From positions 496,001-560,000 of the forward strand of contig NZ_MSIF01000001.1 in NCBI RefSeq assembly GCF_001921215.1: a stretch of DNA of 64,000 bases, read 5' to 3'. Positions 50,522 through 59,453 of the stretch are shown in pieces. Both the position numbers and the translations under genes were made by a program. Positions within the stretch are counted from its first letter, which is position 1. Each line of letters starts with the position of its first letter. Under the pieces are notes generated by a model. The model saw nothing but the letters and a program-made list of their open reading frames with translations. It searched no databases and was not told the origin of the DNA. The DNA is from Actinophytocola xinjiangensis. Lineage in GTDB: Bacteria; Actinomycetota; Actinomycetes; Mycobacteriales; Pseudonocardiaceae.

Positions 50522-51603
50522 AACTCGCCCTGATGTACGAGCTGCCGGTGCCCCGCCCGTGGGGTCCGGACAGTGCCTACAACGCCTTCGAGAACACCCT
50601 CCAGCAGATCGAGCTGGCCGACCGGCTTGGCTTCCACAGCGTGTGGACCGTCGAGCACCACTTCCTCGACGAGTACTCCTTCTCCTCGGCGCCCGGTGTG
50701 TTCTACGGCGCCATCGCCGCCCGGACCCAGAACATCCGTATCGGTCACGGCGTGCGGCTGCTGCCGTTCCCGTACAACCACCCGGTGCGCGCGGCCGAGG
50801 CGGCGGCGACGGTGGACGTGCTGTCCAAGGGCCGGTTGGAGTTCGGCACCGGCCGCTCGGGCACCCGGATCGAGATGGAGGGCTTCGGCATCAGCCCGCC
50901 GGACACCCGGCCGATGTGGGAGGAGGCCCTGGAGGTCATCGTCGGCAGCTGGACCGAGGAGGAGTTCAGCTGGGACGGCGAGTTCTTCAAGCTGCCGCCG
51001 CGCGGGGTGGTGCCCAAGCCGATGCAGCAGCCGCACCCGCCGCTGTGGGGGGCGACCTCCAGCGCGGAGAGCCACGAGATCGTCGGGCGCAAGGGCATGG
51101 GCCTGCTGTCGTTCTCGGTGGCGATCCCGCCGGAGGGGCTGACCAAGCGGATCGCCCGTTACCACGAGGGTCTGGAGCAGGTGAAGCCGGTCGGCAAGTT
51201 CGTCAACAACCGGATCGCGACCTTCGCCCAGGCGCACTGCGCGGAGACCACCACGCAGGCCCACGACGACGCGCGGGAGCCGTTCCCGTGGTACATCCAG
51301 TCCTCGCTGAAGACGATCGCCGAACTCGGCGCGTGGCAGGAGGGCACGAACCTCGGCAGCTACGAGTACGCCCGCAAGCTGCTCGGCGGCATGGAGCTGT
51401 CCGATCTCACCTTCGACTACCTCGTCCAGAACGAGACCGTCCTGTGTGGAGATCCGGACCACTTCGTGTCGATGTGCCGACGCTACGAAGCGGTGGGCGT
51501 GGACCTCTTGCTCCTGCTCGTGCAGTCGTACAACATCCCGCACGAGAAGGTGATGCGCTCGATCGAACTCATCGGCACCGAGGTAATGCCGAAGCTGTCC
51601 TGA
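50518..51603 (+). CDS. luciferase-like (LLM) flavin-dependent monooxygenase 2
   Basis: A 361-aa LLM-class enzyme starting at GTG in GTGA (FHSVWTVEHHFLDEYSFSSAP, RIGHGVRLLPFPYNHPVRAAE, by region). It is clearly paralogous to the enzyme at 48537 but diverged, so the two may act on successive intermediates or form a heteromer as in luciferase alpha/beta. FMNH2 from the local reductase is the expected co-substrate. Confidence 0.85.
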   Translation: MKLALMYELPVPRPWGPDSAYNAFENTLQQIELADRLGFHSVWTVEHHFLDEYSFSSAPGVFYGAIAARTQNIRIGHGVRLLPFPYNHPVRAAEAAATVDVLSKGRLEFGTGRSGTRIEMEGFGISPPDTRPMWEEALEVIVGSWTEEEFSWDGEFFKLPPRGVVPKPMQQPHPPLWGATSSAESHEIVGRKGMGLLSFSVAIPPEGLTKRIARYHEGLEQVKPVGKFVNNRIATFAQAHCAETTTQAHDDAREPFPWYIQSSLKTIAELGAWQEGTNLGSYEYARKLLGGMELSDLTFDYLVQNETVLCGDPDHFVSMCRRYEAVGVDLLLLLVQSYNIPHEKVMRSIELIGTEVMPKLS

Positions 51604-51625
51604 CCAGCACGACTCCGGAGTGGAC

Positions 51626-53170
51626 ATGGCCGTCCAGCAGAACTCGCGCGTCGCGGACTGGATCCGCATCAACGCCAGTACCGTGCCCAACAGGGCTTGC
51701 TTCGTCACAGATACCGAGACATACACGTTCCGTGAGGTGAATGGTCGGGTCAACCGGGTCGCCTCGGCGCTGGCCCGGCTGGGCGTCGGCAAGGGCGACC
51801 GGGTCGCACTGTTCGCCACCGACTCCCCACAGTACGTCGAGACCCTGCTGGCCTGCATGAAGCTCGGCGCGGTCTACGTGCCGCTGAACTTCCGGCTGGC
51901 CACCCCCGAGTTGCAGACCCTGCTGCGGACCGCCGAGACGAAGGTGCTGTTCTTCTCCGACCGCTACACCGACATGGTGCGCGCGGTCGACGTGCCCGGT
52001 CTCGTGGCCACGGTGAGCTACGACTCCGACTCCGGCGACGAGTCCTACGAGGGCCTGGTCGCCGGCGGGGACGAGGCGGAGATCGACACCCCGGTCGCCG
52101 ACGACGAGCTGGTGTGCCTGGCGTTCACCAGTGGCACCACCGCGCTGCCCAAGGGCGTCATGCACTCCCAGCGCATGGCCAAGCACATGGTGATGCAGTG
52201 CATCGTCGAGCGGCGGATGACCTCGCTGTCGTTCCACTACTCGGCCGCGCCGCTGTTCCACGTCGGCGGCATGCTCTACACCCTCGCCGGGGTCGCCAGG
52301 GGACACACCTCGCTGGTCCTGCCGGCCTTCGACGCCAAGACCGTCGCGCACTGGATGGCCAACCGGGGCCTGGACGGCGTGTTCCTGGTCCCCACCATGA
52401 TCGACACCCTGTTGCACGAGCCGGCCGTGATCGAGGGCGACTTCTCCCAGCTCGGCTCGATCGGCTACGGCGCCGCGCCGATGTCGCCCGCGCTGCTGCG
52501 CCGCGCGATGGACCGGTTCCACTGCGAGTTCATGAACATGTTCGGCGCGGGCACCGAGGCCGGCCTGCAGACCGTCCTCACCCCCGAGGACCACCGCCTC
52601 GCCCTCGCCGGCCAGGAACACCTGCTCGGCTCGATCGGCAAGGCCGGTATGGGCGTGGACCTGCGGCTGTGCGACCCCGACGACACCACCGGCCTGACCG
52701 ACGTCCCCGACGGCGAGGTCGGCGAGATCGTCACCCGGTCCGACGCCGTCATGACCGGCTATCTCGACCAACAGGAGGAGACGGCGAAGGTCCTGGTCGA
52801 CGGCTGGTTCCGGGGCGGGGACATGGCCTGGCGGGACGCCGACGGCTACCTCTACCTCAGCGGCCGGAAGAAGGACATGATCATCCGCGGCGGGGAGAAC
52901 ATCTACCCGGTGGAGATCGAGGACGTCCTTGGCCGCTACCCGGGCGTGCGGGAGGTCGCCGTGGTCGGCGTCCCGGACGAGCACTGGGGCGAGGTCGTGC
53001 GCGCCCACGTCATCCTGGAGGACGGCGCCGCGCTCGACGTCGACGCCGCCCGCGCCTACTGCCGTACCCAGCTCGCCGGCTACAAGGTCCCGGCGCTGTT
53101 CTCGGTGGACCGGGAGTTCCCCCGCAACGCCAGTGGGAAGGTCCTCAAGCGCGAACTCCGTGCGGTCTAG
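51626..53170 (+). CDS. acyl-CoA synthetase (FadD-type)
   Basis: A 514-aa ANL ligase: ATP loop LAFTSGTTALPKGVMHS near residue 165, MFGAGTEAG at the A5 position, GGENIYPVEIEDVL near 420, and the catalytic Lys in NASGKVLKREL at the end. It would convert the acid released by lactone opening into its CoA ester. ATG at 51626 has CCGGAG six bases upstream; a GTG six bases earlier is less well placed. It follows LLM 2 by 22 bases. Confidence 0.87.
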   Translation: MAVQQNSRVADWIRINASTVPNRACFVTDTETYTFREVNGRVNRVASALARLGVGKGDRVALFATDSPQYVETLLACMKLGAVYVPLNFRLATPELQTLLRTAETKVLFFSDRYTDMVRAVDVPGLVATVSYDSDSGDESYEGLVAGGDEAEIDTPVADDELVCLAFTSGTTALPKGVMHSQRMAKHMVMQCIVERRMTSLSFHYSAAPLFHVGGMLYTLAGVARGHTSLVLPAFDAKTVAHWMANRGLDGVFLVPTMIDTLLHEPAVIEGDFSQLGSIGYGAAPMSPALLRRAMDRFHCEFMNMFGAGTEAGLQTVLTPEDHRLALAGQEHLLGSIGKAGMGVDLRLCDPDDTTGLTDVPDGEVGEIVTRSDAVMTGYLDQQEETAKVLVDGWFRGGDMAWRDADGYLYLSGRKKDMIIRGGENIYPVEIEDVLGRYPGVREVAVVGVPDEHWGEVVRAHVILEDGAALDVDAARAYCRTQLAGYKVPALFSVDREFPRNASGKVLKRELRAV

Positions 53171-53235
53171 GGTGGTGGGCGCACACGGCGTCCCCGGACA
53201 GGCGGGGCGCCAACGACGAGGGGGTTCGATCGGCA

Positions 53236-53928
53236 GTGGCCGCGCCACGTCAACGCCGCACGACGGCCAAGGGGTCCACGGGCGCCGAGCCGCCCAGCGA
53301 CATCGCCCGGCGGCGGATGGAGCGCCGGGCCGCCAGCGGCCGCCGGTCGGACGCGCGCTGGGCGGAGATCCTCGCCGGCGCCGGCCGGGTCTTCACCAGG
53401 CTGGGCTACGGCCAGTCCACGCTGGAGGACGTCGCCGCCGAGGTCGGGATCAGCCGGGCGACGCTCTACTACTACGTGGGCACCAAGGAGGAACTGCTCG
53501 TCGGGCTGCTGCACGACCCGATCGAGACGATGCGCACCAGGCTGGAGGAGGTCGCCGCCCAGCCCGACCCCGCGCCCGAACGGCTGGCCGCCGCGCTGCG
53601 CGAGTACGTGCGCACGATGGCCGAGCTGCCGGAGCTGTTCATCTTCCTCAGCGAGAACGTGCACCAGGTGATGACCGGCCAGGAGGCCGACCACATCCGG
53701 GACAACGCCGACCGCTACGGCCGGGCGCTGGCCGGAGTCATCCGCAGCGGGGCGCGGGCGGGGGAGTTCCGCGCCGACATCGACCCGTCGATCGCGGTGC
53801 TCGGCATCATCGGCATGTTCAACTGGATGCACCGCTGGTACAACCCGGACGGCAAGCGCAGCCTGGCCGACTTCGGCGAGGTGTTCACCGAGATGGCCCT
53901 CTCCGCCCTGGCGCCAGAGCGCGCCTGA
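53236..53928 (+). CDS. TetR-family regulator
   Basis: A 230-aa TetR/AcrR repressor with a helix-turn-helix near residues 65-85 (LEDVAAEVGISRATLYYYVGT) after an unusually long, basic 45-residue N-terminus, and a ligand domain typical of acyl-CoA-responsive TetRs (about 100-225). GTG at 53236 is chosen; an ATG at 53317 would give a protein without the basic tail. It sits in the middle of the catabolic run and is the best local candidate for the shared AACGTTGA operators. Confidence 0.82.
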   Translation: MAAPRQRRTTAKGSTGAEPPSDIARRRMERRAASGRRSDARWAEILAGAGRVFTRLGYGQSTLEDVAAEVGISRATLYYYVGTKEELLVGLLHDPIETMRTRLEEVAAQPDPAPERLAAALREYVRTMAELPELFIFLSENVHQVMTGQEADHIRDNADRYGRALAGVIRSGARAGEFRADIDPSIAVLGIIGMFNWMHRWYNPDGKRSLADFGEVFTEMALSALAPERA

Positions 53929-53944
53929 CCCACCGGGGGCCGCG

Positions 53945-54679
53945 ATGAGCCCCCGGGTGGCGTTCGTGACCGGCGGCGGGCGCGGCATCGGCGCCGCCAC
54001 CGCCCGCCGGCTGGCCGCCGAGGGCGTGCGTGTCGCGGTCGCCGACCGTGACGGCGACGCCGCCCACGCGGTCGCCGCCGAGATCGACGGGCTGGCGCTG
54101 CCGGTCGACGTGTCCCGCCCCGGCGAGGTCGTGGCCGCGGTCGACCGGACCGTCGCGTGGGGCGGCGGGCTGCACTACGCGTACAACAACGCCGGGGTCA
54201 CCGGGGTGCTGGCCGACGTCGCCGACTACCCGCAGGACGTGTTCTGGCGGGTACAGCGGGTCAACGTCGGCGGCGTGCTGGCCGGGATGCGTGCCCAGCT
54301 GCCGCACCTGGTCGCGGCCGGCGGCGGGGCGATCGTCAACGCCGCGTCCGGCGCGGGCCTGGCCGGGGTGGCGCGTTCGGCCGCCTACGTCGCCAGCAAA
54401 CACGCCATCGTCGGCCTGACCAGGACCGCGGCCGTGGAGTACGCGGCGCGCGGGGTGCGGGTGAACGCGGTCGCGCCGGGCCTGGTGAGCACCGGTCTGG
54501 TGCGCGGGATCGACCGGTCGGCGTTCGCCGACGCCCATCCGGCCGGACGGCCGGCGCGACCGGAGGAGGTGGCCGAGGCCGTGTGGTGGCTGCTCGCCGG
54601 CGGCTCGTCGTTCGTCACCGGGACCGTGCTCCCGGTCGACGGCGGACTGCTGGCCCAGGTGCCGGGGTTGGGCTCGTGA
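53945..54679 (+). CDS. short-chain dehydrogenase/reductase (classical)
   Basis: A 244-aa classical SDR: GGGRGIG near residue 11, NNAGVTG near 82, and the catalytic Ser/Tyr/Lys in NAASGAGLAGVARSAAYVASK. C-terminal SSFVTGTVLPVDGG is standard. It probably oxidises a hydroxy intermediate or reduces a ketone of the pathway. Located 16 bases after the TetR gene and coupled to the next SDR by GTGA. Confidence 0.88.
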   Translation: MSPRVAFVTGGGRGIGAATARRLAAEGVRVAVADRDGDAAHAVAAEIDGLALPVDVSRPGEVVAAVDRTVAWGGGLHYAYNNAGVTGVLADVADYPQDVFWRVQRVNVGGVLAGMRAQLPHLVAAGGGAIVNAASGAGLAGVARSAAYVASKHAIVGLTRTAAVEYAARGVRVNAVAPGLVSTGLVRGIDRSAFADAHPAGRPARPEEVAEAVWWLLAGGSSFVTGTVLPVDGGLLAQVPGLGS

Positions 54680-55479
54680 GCGCCGCGCCCCGCCCCGAGA
54701 ACTGCGCGGTCGTGGCGGACGGGACGTTCGCCGGCCGGACCGCGCTGGTGACCGGCGCCGGGACCGGGATCGGCCGGGCGGTGTCGCTGCGGCTGCTGGC
54801 CCTCGGCGCGACGGTCGTCGGTGTCGGCCGGCGGGCCGAGCCGCTCGCCGAGACCGCCGCGCTGGCCGGCACCGACCGCTTCCGTCACACGTCGCTCAAC
54901 ATCCGTGACCGGGAAGCGGCGGACGCGTTCGTCGCCGGGCTCGGTGGGCTGGACCTGCTGGTGAACAACGCCGGTGGCCAGTTCGTGGCACCGGCGACGG
55001 AGATCTCGCGGCGCGGCTTCGACGCCGTCGTCGACCTGAACCTCACCGCGCAGGCCGCGCTGGTGCGCGCCGCGTATCCCGGGCTGGCCGCGCGCCGGGG
55101 GCGGGTGGTGACGCTGTCGCTGTCCGCGCCGGAGCGGGGGATCGCCGGCATCACCCACTCCGCGGCCGCGCGGGCCGGGATGGCGGCGCTGACCGCGTCG
55201 CTGGCCCGCCGCTGGCGCGCCGACGGGATCAGCCTGTTCTGCCTGGCACCCGGCACGGTGCTCACCGACGGTGTCGGTGACGAGTTGCCGGCGGAGGTGC
55301 TGGCGCGGATCGTGGCGACGACCCCGCTTGGCCGGGACACCACGCTCGCCGAGGTGGCCGAGTGGGTGGCCGCGCTGGGCAGCGGGGTGGCCGACGCGGT
55401 GAGCGGGACGCTGTTCGAGGTGGACGGGGGTTCCGGGCTGGTCTCGGCCGCGTCCCTGATGGGCCAGGAGGACCGGTAG
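54676..55479 (+). CDS. SDR of the enoyl-/2,4-dienoyl-CoA reductase type
   Basis: A 267-aa SDR with the Rossmann loop GAGTGIG near residue 31. The usual YxxxK is replaced by HSAAARAG, with His for Tyr and Arg for Lys. The same pattern occurs in peroxisomal trans-2-enoyl-CoA reductases and 2,4-dienoyl-CoA reductases, so it probably reduces a C=C bond rather than a carbonyl. This would help degrade unsaturated branched chains. It begins in the previous stop and is followed by an AGGAGG site for the lyase gene. Confidence 0.8.
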   Translation: MSAAPRPENCAVVADGTFAGRTALVTGAGTGIGRAVSLRLLALGATVVGVGRRAEPLAETAALAGTDRFRHTSLNIRDREAADAFVAGLGGLDLLVNNAGGQFVAPATEISRRGFDAVVDLNLTAQAALVRAAYPGLAARRGRVVTLSLSAPERGIAGITHSAAARAGMAALTASLARRWRADGISLFCLAPGTVLTDGVGDELPAEVLARIVATTPLGRDTTLAEVAEWVAALGSGVADAVSGTLFEVDGGSGLVSAASLMGQEDR

Positions 55480-56363
55480 TGATCGAGATCGTCGAGGTCT
55501 CCCCGCGTGACGGGTTGCAGAACGAGGACCGCACGCTGTCCACGGAGGACAAACTGGAGCTGGTGGCGCGCGCCGCCCGCACCGGCGTCCGCCGGATCGA
55601 GGTGACCTCGTTCGTCCGCCCCGACCGGGTCCCGCAGCTGGCCGACGCCGCCGAGGTGGTCGCCGGGCTGCCGGACACCGGGGTGGCGCACAGCGCGCTG
55701 GTGCTCAACGCGCGCGGCTACGAACGCGCCGTGGCCGCCGGGATCCGCGAGGTCACCACCCTGGTCCTGGCCAGCGACACGTTCAGCCAACGCAACCAGG
55801 GCATGACCACCGCCGAGGCGGTCGAGGCGGTCCGTGACATCCGGGCGCGCGGGCGGGCCGACGGCGTCACCGTCGCGGTGACCATCGGCGCGTCGTTCGG
55901 CTGCCCGTTCGAGGGCGAGGTGCCCGATGAGCGGTTCCGCTCGGTCGCCGCCCGGGTCGCCGACCTGGACGCCGACGAGGTGTGCCTGGCCGACACCATC
56001 GGCGTGGCCGTGCCCTCGGACGTGGAGACCCGGTTCGGGGTGCTGGCGGAGCTGTCGCCGTCGGTGCCGATGCGCATCCACCTGCACGACACCCGCAACA
56101 CCGGCGTGGCGAACGCCGTGGCGGCCGTGCGCAGCGGTGTGCGGGCGCTGGACGCGAGCCTCGGCGGGATCGGCGGCTGCCCGTTCGCGCCGGGCGCCTC
56201 GGGCAACGTGGCCACCGAGGACGTCGTGTACACGTTGCACCGCATGGGTTACGACACCGGCCTGGACCTCGACGAGTGTCTGGAGCACGCGCGGTGGGTG
56301 ACCGACCGGCTCGGGGTGGCGCCCTCGGGCCGGCTCGCCAGTGTGGGCGGCTTCCCGGCATGA
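55479..56363 (+). CDS. HMG-CoA lyase-like enzyme
   Basis: A 294-aa DRE-TIM metallolyase: SPRDGLQNE near residue 8, the metal His pair in IHLHDTRNTG, and the signature GGCPFAPGASGNVATED with the catalytic Cys. HMG-CoA lyases cleave 3-hydroxy-3-methylacyl-CoA into acetyl-CoA and an acetoacetate-type product. Its presence suggests the substrate chain carries a beta-methyl branch (leucine- or isoprenoid-like). GTG at 55479 shares one base with the previous TAG and has AGGAGG seven bases upstream. Confidence 0.87.
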   Translation: MIEIVEVSPRDGLQNEDRTLSTEDKLELVARAARTGVRRIEVTSFVRPDRVPQLADAAEVVAGLPDTGVAHSALVLNARGYERAVAAGIREVTTLVLASDTFSQRNQGMTTAEAVEAVRDIRARGRADGVTVAVTIGASFGCPFEGEVPDERFRSVAARVADLDADEVCLADTIGVAVPSDVETRFGVLAELSPSVPMRIHLHDTRNTGVANAVAAVRSGVRALDASLGGIGGCPFAPGASGNVATEDVVYTLHRMGYDTGLDLDECLEHARWVTDRLGVAPSGRLASVGGFPA

Positions 56364-57172
56364 CCACGGTGCACGCCCTGCTCATCCCGAACGTCGGCTG
56401 GCCGGAGCTGCTGGCCAGGGCCCGGCGCCTGGAGGAGCTGGGCGTGGCGACCGTGTGGGTCGACGACCACGTGCTCAACCCGGCGCGGCCCGACCAGCCC
56501 TGGCTGGACTCGTGGACGGTGCTCTCGGCGCTGGCCGTGTCGACCACCCGGGTGCGCCTGGGACCGTTGGTGGCCAACGGGATCCTCCGGTCACCCGCCG
56601 TCCTGGCACGGCACGCGCTGTCGGTGGACCACCTGTCCGGTGGCCGGCTGGAGCTGGGTCTGGGGGCCGGGTACGCGCCCGGCGACCGTGCGGCCGCCGG
56701 TGGCAGGCCGGCCAGCTTCACCGATCTGGTGTCCATTGTGGATGACGCGTTGCGGGGAAAGTCCGTGCTGGCCGGGTTTCCCGCGTTCGCGCCGGTCGGC
56801 CGGCGGGTGCCGTTGACGGTGGCCGCGCACCGCCGCTCGTCGCTGCGGGTGGTGGCGGCCCACGCCGACCGCTGGGTGTCCTACGGCGGCTTCGGCCTGG
56901 GAGCCGACGACCACCTGGCGCTGACCCGTCGGCGGCTGGCCGCGCTGGACGAGGAGTGCGCCGCGACCGGGCGGACCGTGCGGCGGATGCTGCTGGCCGG
57001 GAGCCCGGCCGTGACCGCCGAGCCGCTGTGGCGGTCGGTGGCCGCCGTCGAGGACTTCGTCGGCCGCTACACCGAGGCGGGGATCGACGAGTTCGCCTTC
57101 TACTACCCGCCCGGTCCGATGTGGACTGACCAGGCGGCCGACCGGGTGTTCGAGGACTACCTGAGCACCTGA
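56360..57172 (+). CDS. LLM-class oxidoreductase (F420- or FMN-dependent type)
   Basis: A 270-aa luciferase-like protein shorter than the two upstream LLMs (ATVWVDDHVLNPARP, RLGPLVANGILRSPAVLARHALSVDHLSGGRLELGLGAGY by region). Its size and GLGAGY loop resemble F420-dependent LLM enzymes of actinobacteria, but the cofactor cannot be fixed from sequence. ATG overlaps the lyase stop. Its last 16 bases overlap the convergent aldo/keto reductase gene. Confidence 0.8.
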   Translation: MTTVHALLIPNVGWPELLARARRLEELGVATVWVDDHVLNPARPDQPWLDSWTVLSALAVSTTRVRLGPLVANGILRSPAVLARHALSVDHLSGGRLELGLGAGYAPGDRAAAGGRPASFTDLVSIVDDALRGKSVLAGFPAFAPVGRRVPLTVAAHRRSSLRVVAAHADRWVSYGGFGLGADDHLALTRRRLAALDEECAATGRTVRRMLLAGSPAVTAEPLWRSVAAVEDFVGRYTEAGIDEFAFYYPPGPMWTDQAADRVFEDYLST

Positions 57173-58059
57173 GCCAGCTCCGCCCACAGCGCCTCGGGAA
57201 CCGGGTCGGCGAGCAGCGCCAGGTTGCGCCGGACCTCGGCCGCAGAGCGCATCCCGGCCACCACCCGGGACACCGCCGGGTGCCGGGTCGGGAACTGGAG
57301 CGCGGCGTGGGGCAACGTGACCCCGGCCGCCCGGCACACCCGCGCCATCTCCCGGGCCGTGGCGAGCACCGTCGCCGGCACCGGGCGGTACAGGTAGCGC
57401 GCGTCCGGGGCGGGGTCGTCGGTGGCCAGCAGGCCGGAGTCGAACGGGGCGGCGGCCTGCACGGCGACCCCGGCGGCGGCGCACTCGTCGAGCAGCACGG
57501 CGGCGTCGCGGCGGGTCAGGGTCCAGCCGTTGGCGATCATCACCACGTCGACCACCCCGATGGCGACCAGCCGGCGCGCGGCCGGGACCGAGGTCGTGCC
57601 GACACCCACGGCGCGCACGGTCCCGGCGGCCTTCAGTTCGTGCAGCACGGGGAACGTCTCGGCCAGGGCGAGGTCGAGCTGGTCGTCCGGGTCGTGGACC
57701 AGAACCTCGTCGAGGTACTCGATCCCCAGGCGCGCCAGGCTGTCCACGACACCGCGGCGCACCCCGGACGCGGTGAAGTCGAACGCCGGGTCCCGCCGCG
57801 CGCCGGGGTCGGCGCGGTACGGGTCGGCGATCGCCATCCGCAGCCGGCCGACCTTGGAGGTCACGGTCACCGCGGGCCTCGGCCAGTGCCGCAGTGCCTC
57901 GCCGAGCAGGCGCTCGCCGGCGCCGTCGCCGTAGCTGGGGGCGGTGTCGAAGTGCCGGATCCCGCCGGCCCAGGCCGCGTCCAGTGCCGCCAGCGACTCC
58001 GCCCGGCCGGCCTCGCCCCGCCCGCCGACCGGGCCGCAGCCGAACGCCAGCTGGCTCAC
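57157..58059 (-). CDS. aldo/keto reductase
   Basis: A 300-aa AKR with the catalytic tetrad visible: Asp and Tyr in HFDTAPSYGDG, Lys in TSKVG, His in VLVHDPDD. The overall form resembles the D-threo-aldose dehydrogenase/pyridoxal-reductase-like branch. It would reduce or oxidise an aldehyde or lactol with NADP(H). GTG at 58059 overlaps the stop of the short crotonase gene (GTGA). It is the last gene of a three-gene minus-strand operon with the two crotonases. Confidence 0.85.
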   Translation of the reverse strand: MSQLAFGCGPVGGRGEAGRAESLAALDAAWAGGIRHFDTAPSYGDGAGERLLGEALRHWPRPAVTVTSKVGRLRMAIADPYRADPGARRDPAFDFTASGVRRGVVDSLARLGIEYLDEVLVHDPDDQLDLALAETFPVLHELKAAGTVRAVGVGTTSVPAARRLVAIGVVDVVMIANGWTLTRRDAAVLLDECAAAGVAVQAAAPFDSGLLATDDPAPDARYLYRPVPATVLATAREMARVCRAAGVTLPHAALQFPTRHPAVSRVVAGMRSAAEVRRNLALLADPVPEALWAELAQVLR

Positions 58060-58577
58060 CCGAGCCGCCGCAGCTCGTCGTCGTAGGCCAGGGCCTGGGC
58101 CGGGGTCGACCGGGCGGCCACCCGCAGGGACCGGACCAGCAGCGCCGCGCCGGGGACGGCCAGCCGCGCGGCCTCGGCCGCCGGGTCGCCGTCGTGGGCC
58201 AGGCCACTCGCGCGCAGGGCCCAGGCGTCGAGCGTGGCGGCGAACAGCAGGCGCCGCGCCGGGACCGCGCCCAGCGCCGCCGGCAACGACCACGTCAGGC
58301 CAAGGCCCAGCACCGTGGGGTGCTCAACCGTCACGGTCACGTCGTCGGTGACCACGCCGAGCGTGGCCGCCGCCAGCACGGCGAGCGCTCCGGCGTCGCA
58401 GTCACCACTGACGACGGCCACCGTCGGGGTGTCCAGCGACTCCAGACGCCGGGGGAAGGCCGGGTCGATCTCACGCGCACCGGTCGCGTCGACCAGGACC
58501 GCGCCGACGGCCGGGTCGCGCCCGGCCGCTCGCAGCCCGGCGACACCGTCGCTCAGGGACACCTGGCGAACCTCCAT
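58056..58577 (-). CDS. short, degenerate crotonase-like protein
   Basis: A 173-aa protein that aligns by eye with the first two thirds of a crotonase (VGAVLVDATGAREIDPAFP, TVAVVSGDCDAGALAVLAAATLGVV, LGLTWSLPAALGAVPARRLLF by region). It lacks both hydratase glutamates and the C-terminal helices. Clean reading frame, GGAGGATG ribosome-binding site and GTGA coupling argue against a decaying pseudogene. It may be a non-catalytic partner of the full crotonase encoded just upstream. Confidence 0.6.
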   Translation of the reverse strand: MEVRQVSLSDGVAGLRAAGRDPAVGAVLVDATGAREIDPAFPRRLESLDTPTVAVVSGDCDAGALAVLAAATLGVVTDDVTVTVEHPTVLGLGLTWSLPAALGAVPARRLLFAATLDAWALRASGLAHDGDPAAEAARLAVPGAALLVRSLRVAARSTPAQALAYDDELRRLG

Positions 58578-58590
58578 GGAACACATCCTC

Positions 58591-59358
58591 CTACCGGCCG
58601 GTGAACCGAGGCGCCCGCTTGTCCAGCAGCGCCGTGATTCCCTCGACGTGGTCGTCACTGGTCAGCATCAGCAGCAGCTGCTGACGCTCGAACTCCATCG
58701 CCGCGCCCAGCGGCAGTTCCTCGGCCCGGCGCACGGCGGCGCGCGCGGCCCGCACGGCCAGCGGCCCGTTCGCCGCGATCTGTCCGGCGACCGTCACGGC
58801 CGCCGCCACCACTCGCTGCGCCGGCACGATCCGGTGCACCAGCCCGAGATCCCGGGCCTCGAACGCGTCGACCGTGCGGCCGGTGAGCACCACGCCGGCG
58901 GCGGTGTACCGGCCGGCTGCCCTGGCCCAGCGTTGGGTTCCGCCCGCGCCGGGTACCAGTCCCAACCGGACCTCCGGCTGGCCGAACACGGCGGTGTCGG
59001 CCGCCACCACCAGATCCGCGGCCAGCGCCAGCTCACACCCGCCACCCAGCGCGACACCCGCGACGGCGGCGACGACCGGGGTCCCGACCGCGCCGATGCG
59101 CCGCCAGCTGGTCGCGCGGGGGGAGGCGGCGTACTCGACCGGCGAGAGGTCACGCAGCTGACGCACGTCGGCGCCGGAGGCGAACAGCGACGGTCCGCCG
59201 GTGAGCACGATCGCGTGGACACCGTCGTCGGCGTCGAGTTCCTCCAGGGCGTCGGCCAGTTCGACGAGCAGGTCGGTGGACAGCGCGTTGCGGTTGTCGG
59301 GCGAGTTCAGCGTCAGAACGGCGACCGCGCCGTCGTGGCTGGTGGTGACCTTTCCCAT
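58591..59358 (-). CDS. enoyl-CoA hydratase
   Basis: A 255-aa crotonase with both catalytic glutamates: ALGGGCELALAAD and GQPEVRLGLVPGAGG. It hydrates 2-enoyl-CoA in beta-oxidation. It is divergent from the acyl-CoA dehydrogenase at 59454 across 95 bases that contain a TCAACGTTGA palindrome. The short crotonase follows 13 bases after its stop. Confidence 0.9.
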   Translation of the reverse strand: MGKVTTSHDGAVAVLTLNSPDNRNALSTDLLVELADALEELDADDGVHAIVLTGGPSLFASGADVRQLRDLSPVEYAASPRATSWRRIGAVGTPVVAAVAGVALGGGCELALAADLVVAADTAVFGQPEVRLGLVPGAGGTQRWARAAGRYTAAGVVLTGRTVDAFEARDLGLVHRIVPAQRVVAAAVTVAGQIAANGPLAVRAARAAVRRAEELPLGAAMEFERQQLLLMLTSDDHVEGITALLDKRAPRFTGR

Positions 59359-59400
59359 GCGTGGCAGCCCCTTGACTTCAATGGTCCCCTGTGTACGGTT

Positions 59401-59423
59401 GTCAGCATCTACGTCAACGTTGA
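59401..59423. promoter_or_regulatory. operator-like element between hydratase and acyl-CoA dehydrogenase
   Basis: TCAACGTTGA (59414-59423) is a perfect 10-bp palindrome. It is preceded by GTCAGCATCTACGTCAAC (59401-59418), which matches box 1 at 46695 in 13 of 18 positions. It sits in the 95-base divergent promoter region, so the same regulator may control both catabolic units. Confidence 0.5.
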
Positions 59424-59453
59424 TTTTGGCAACCCGGCGGAGGAGTCGCGGTC

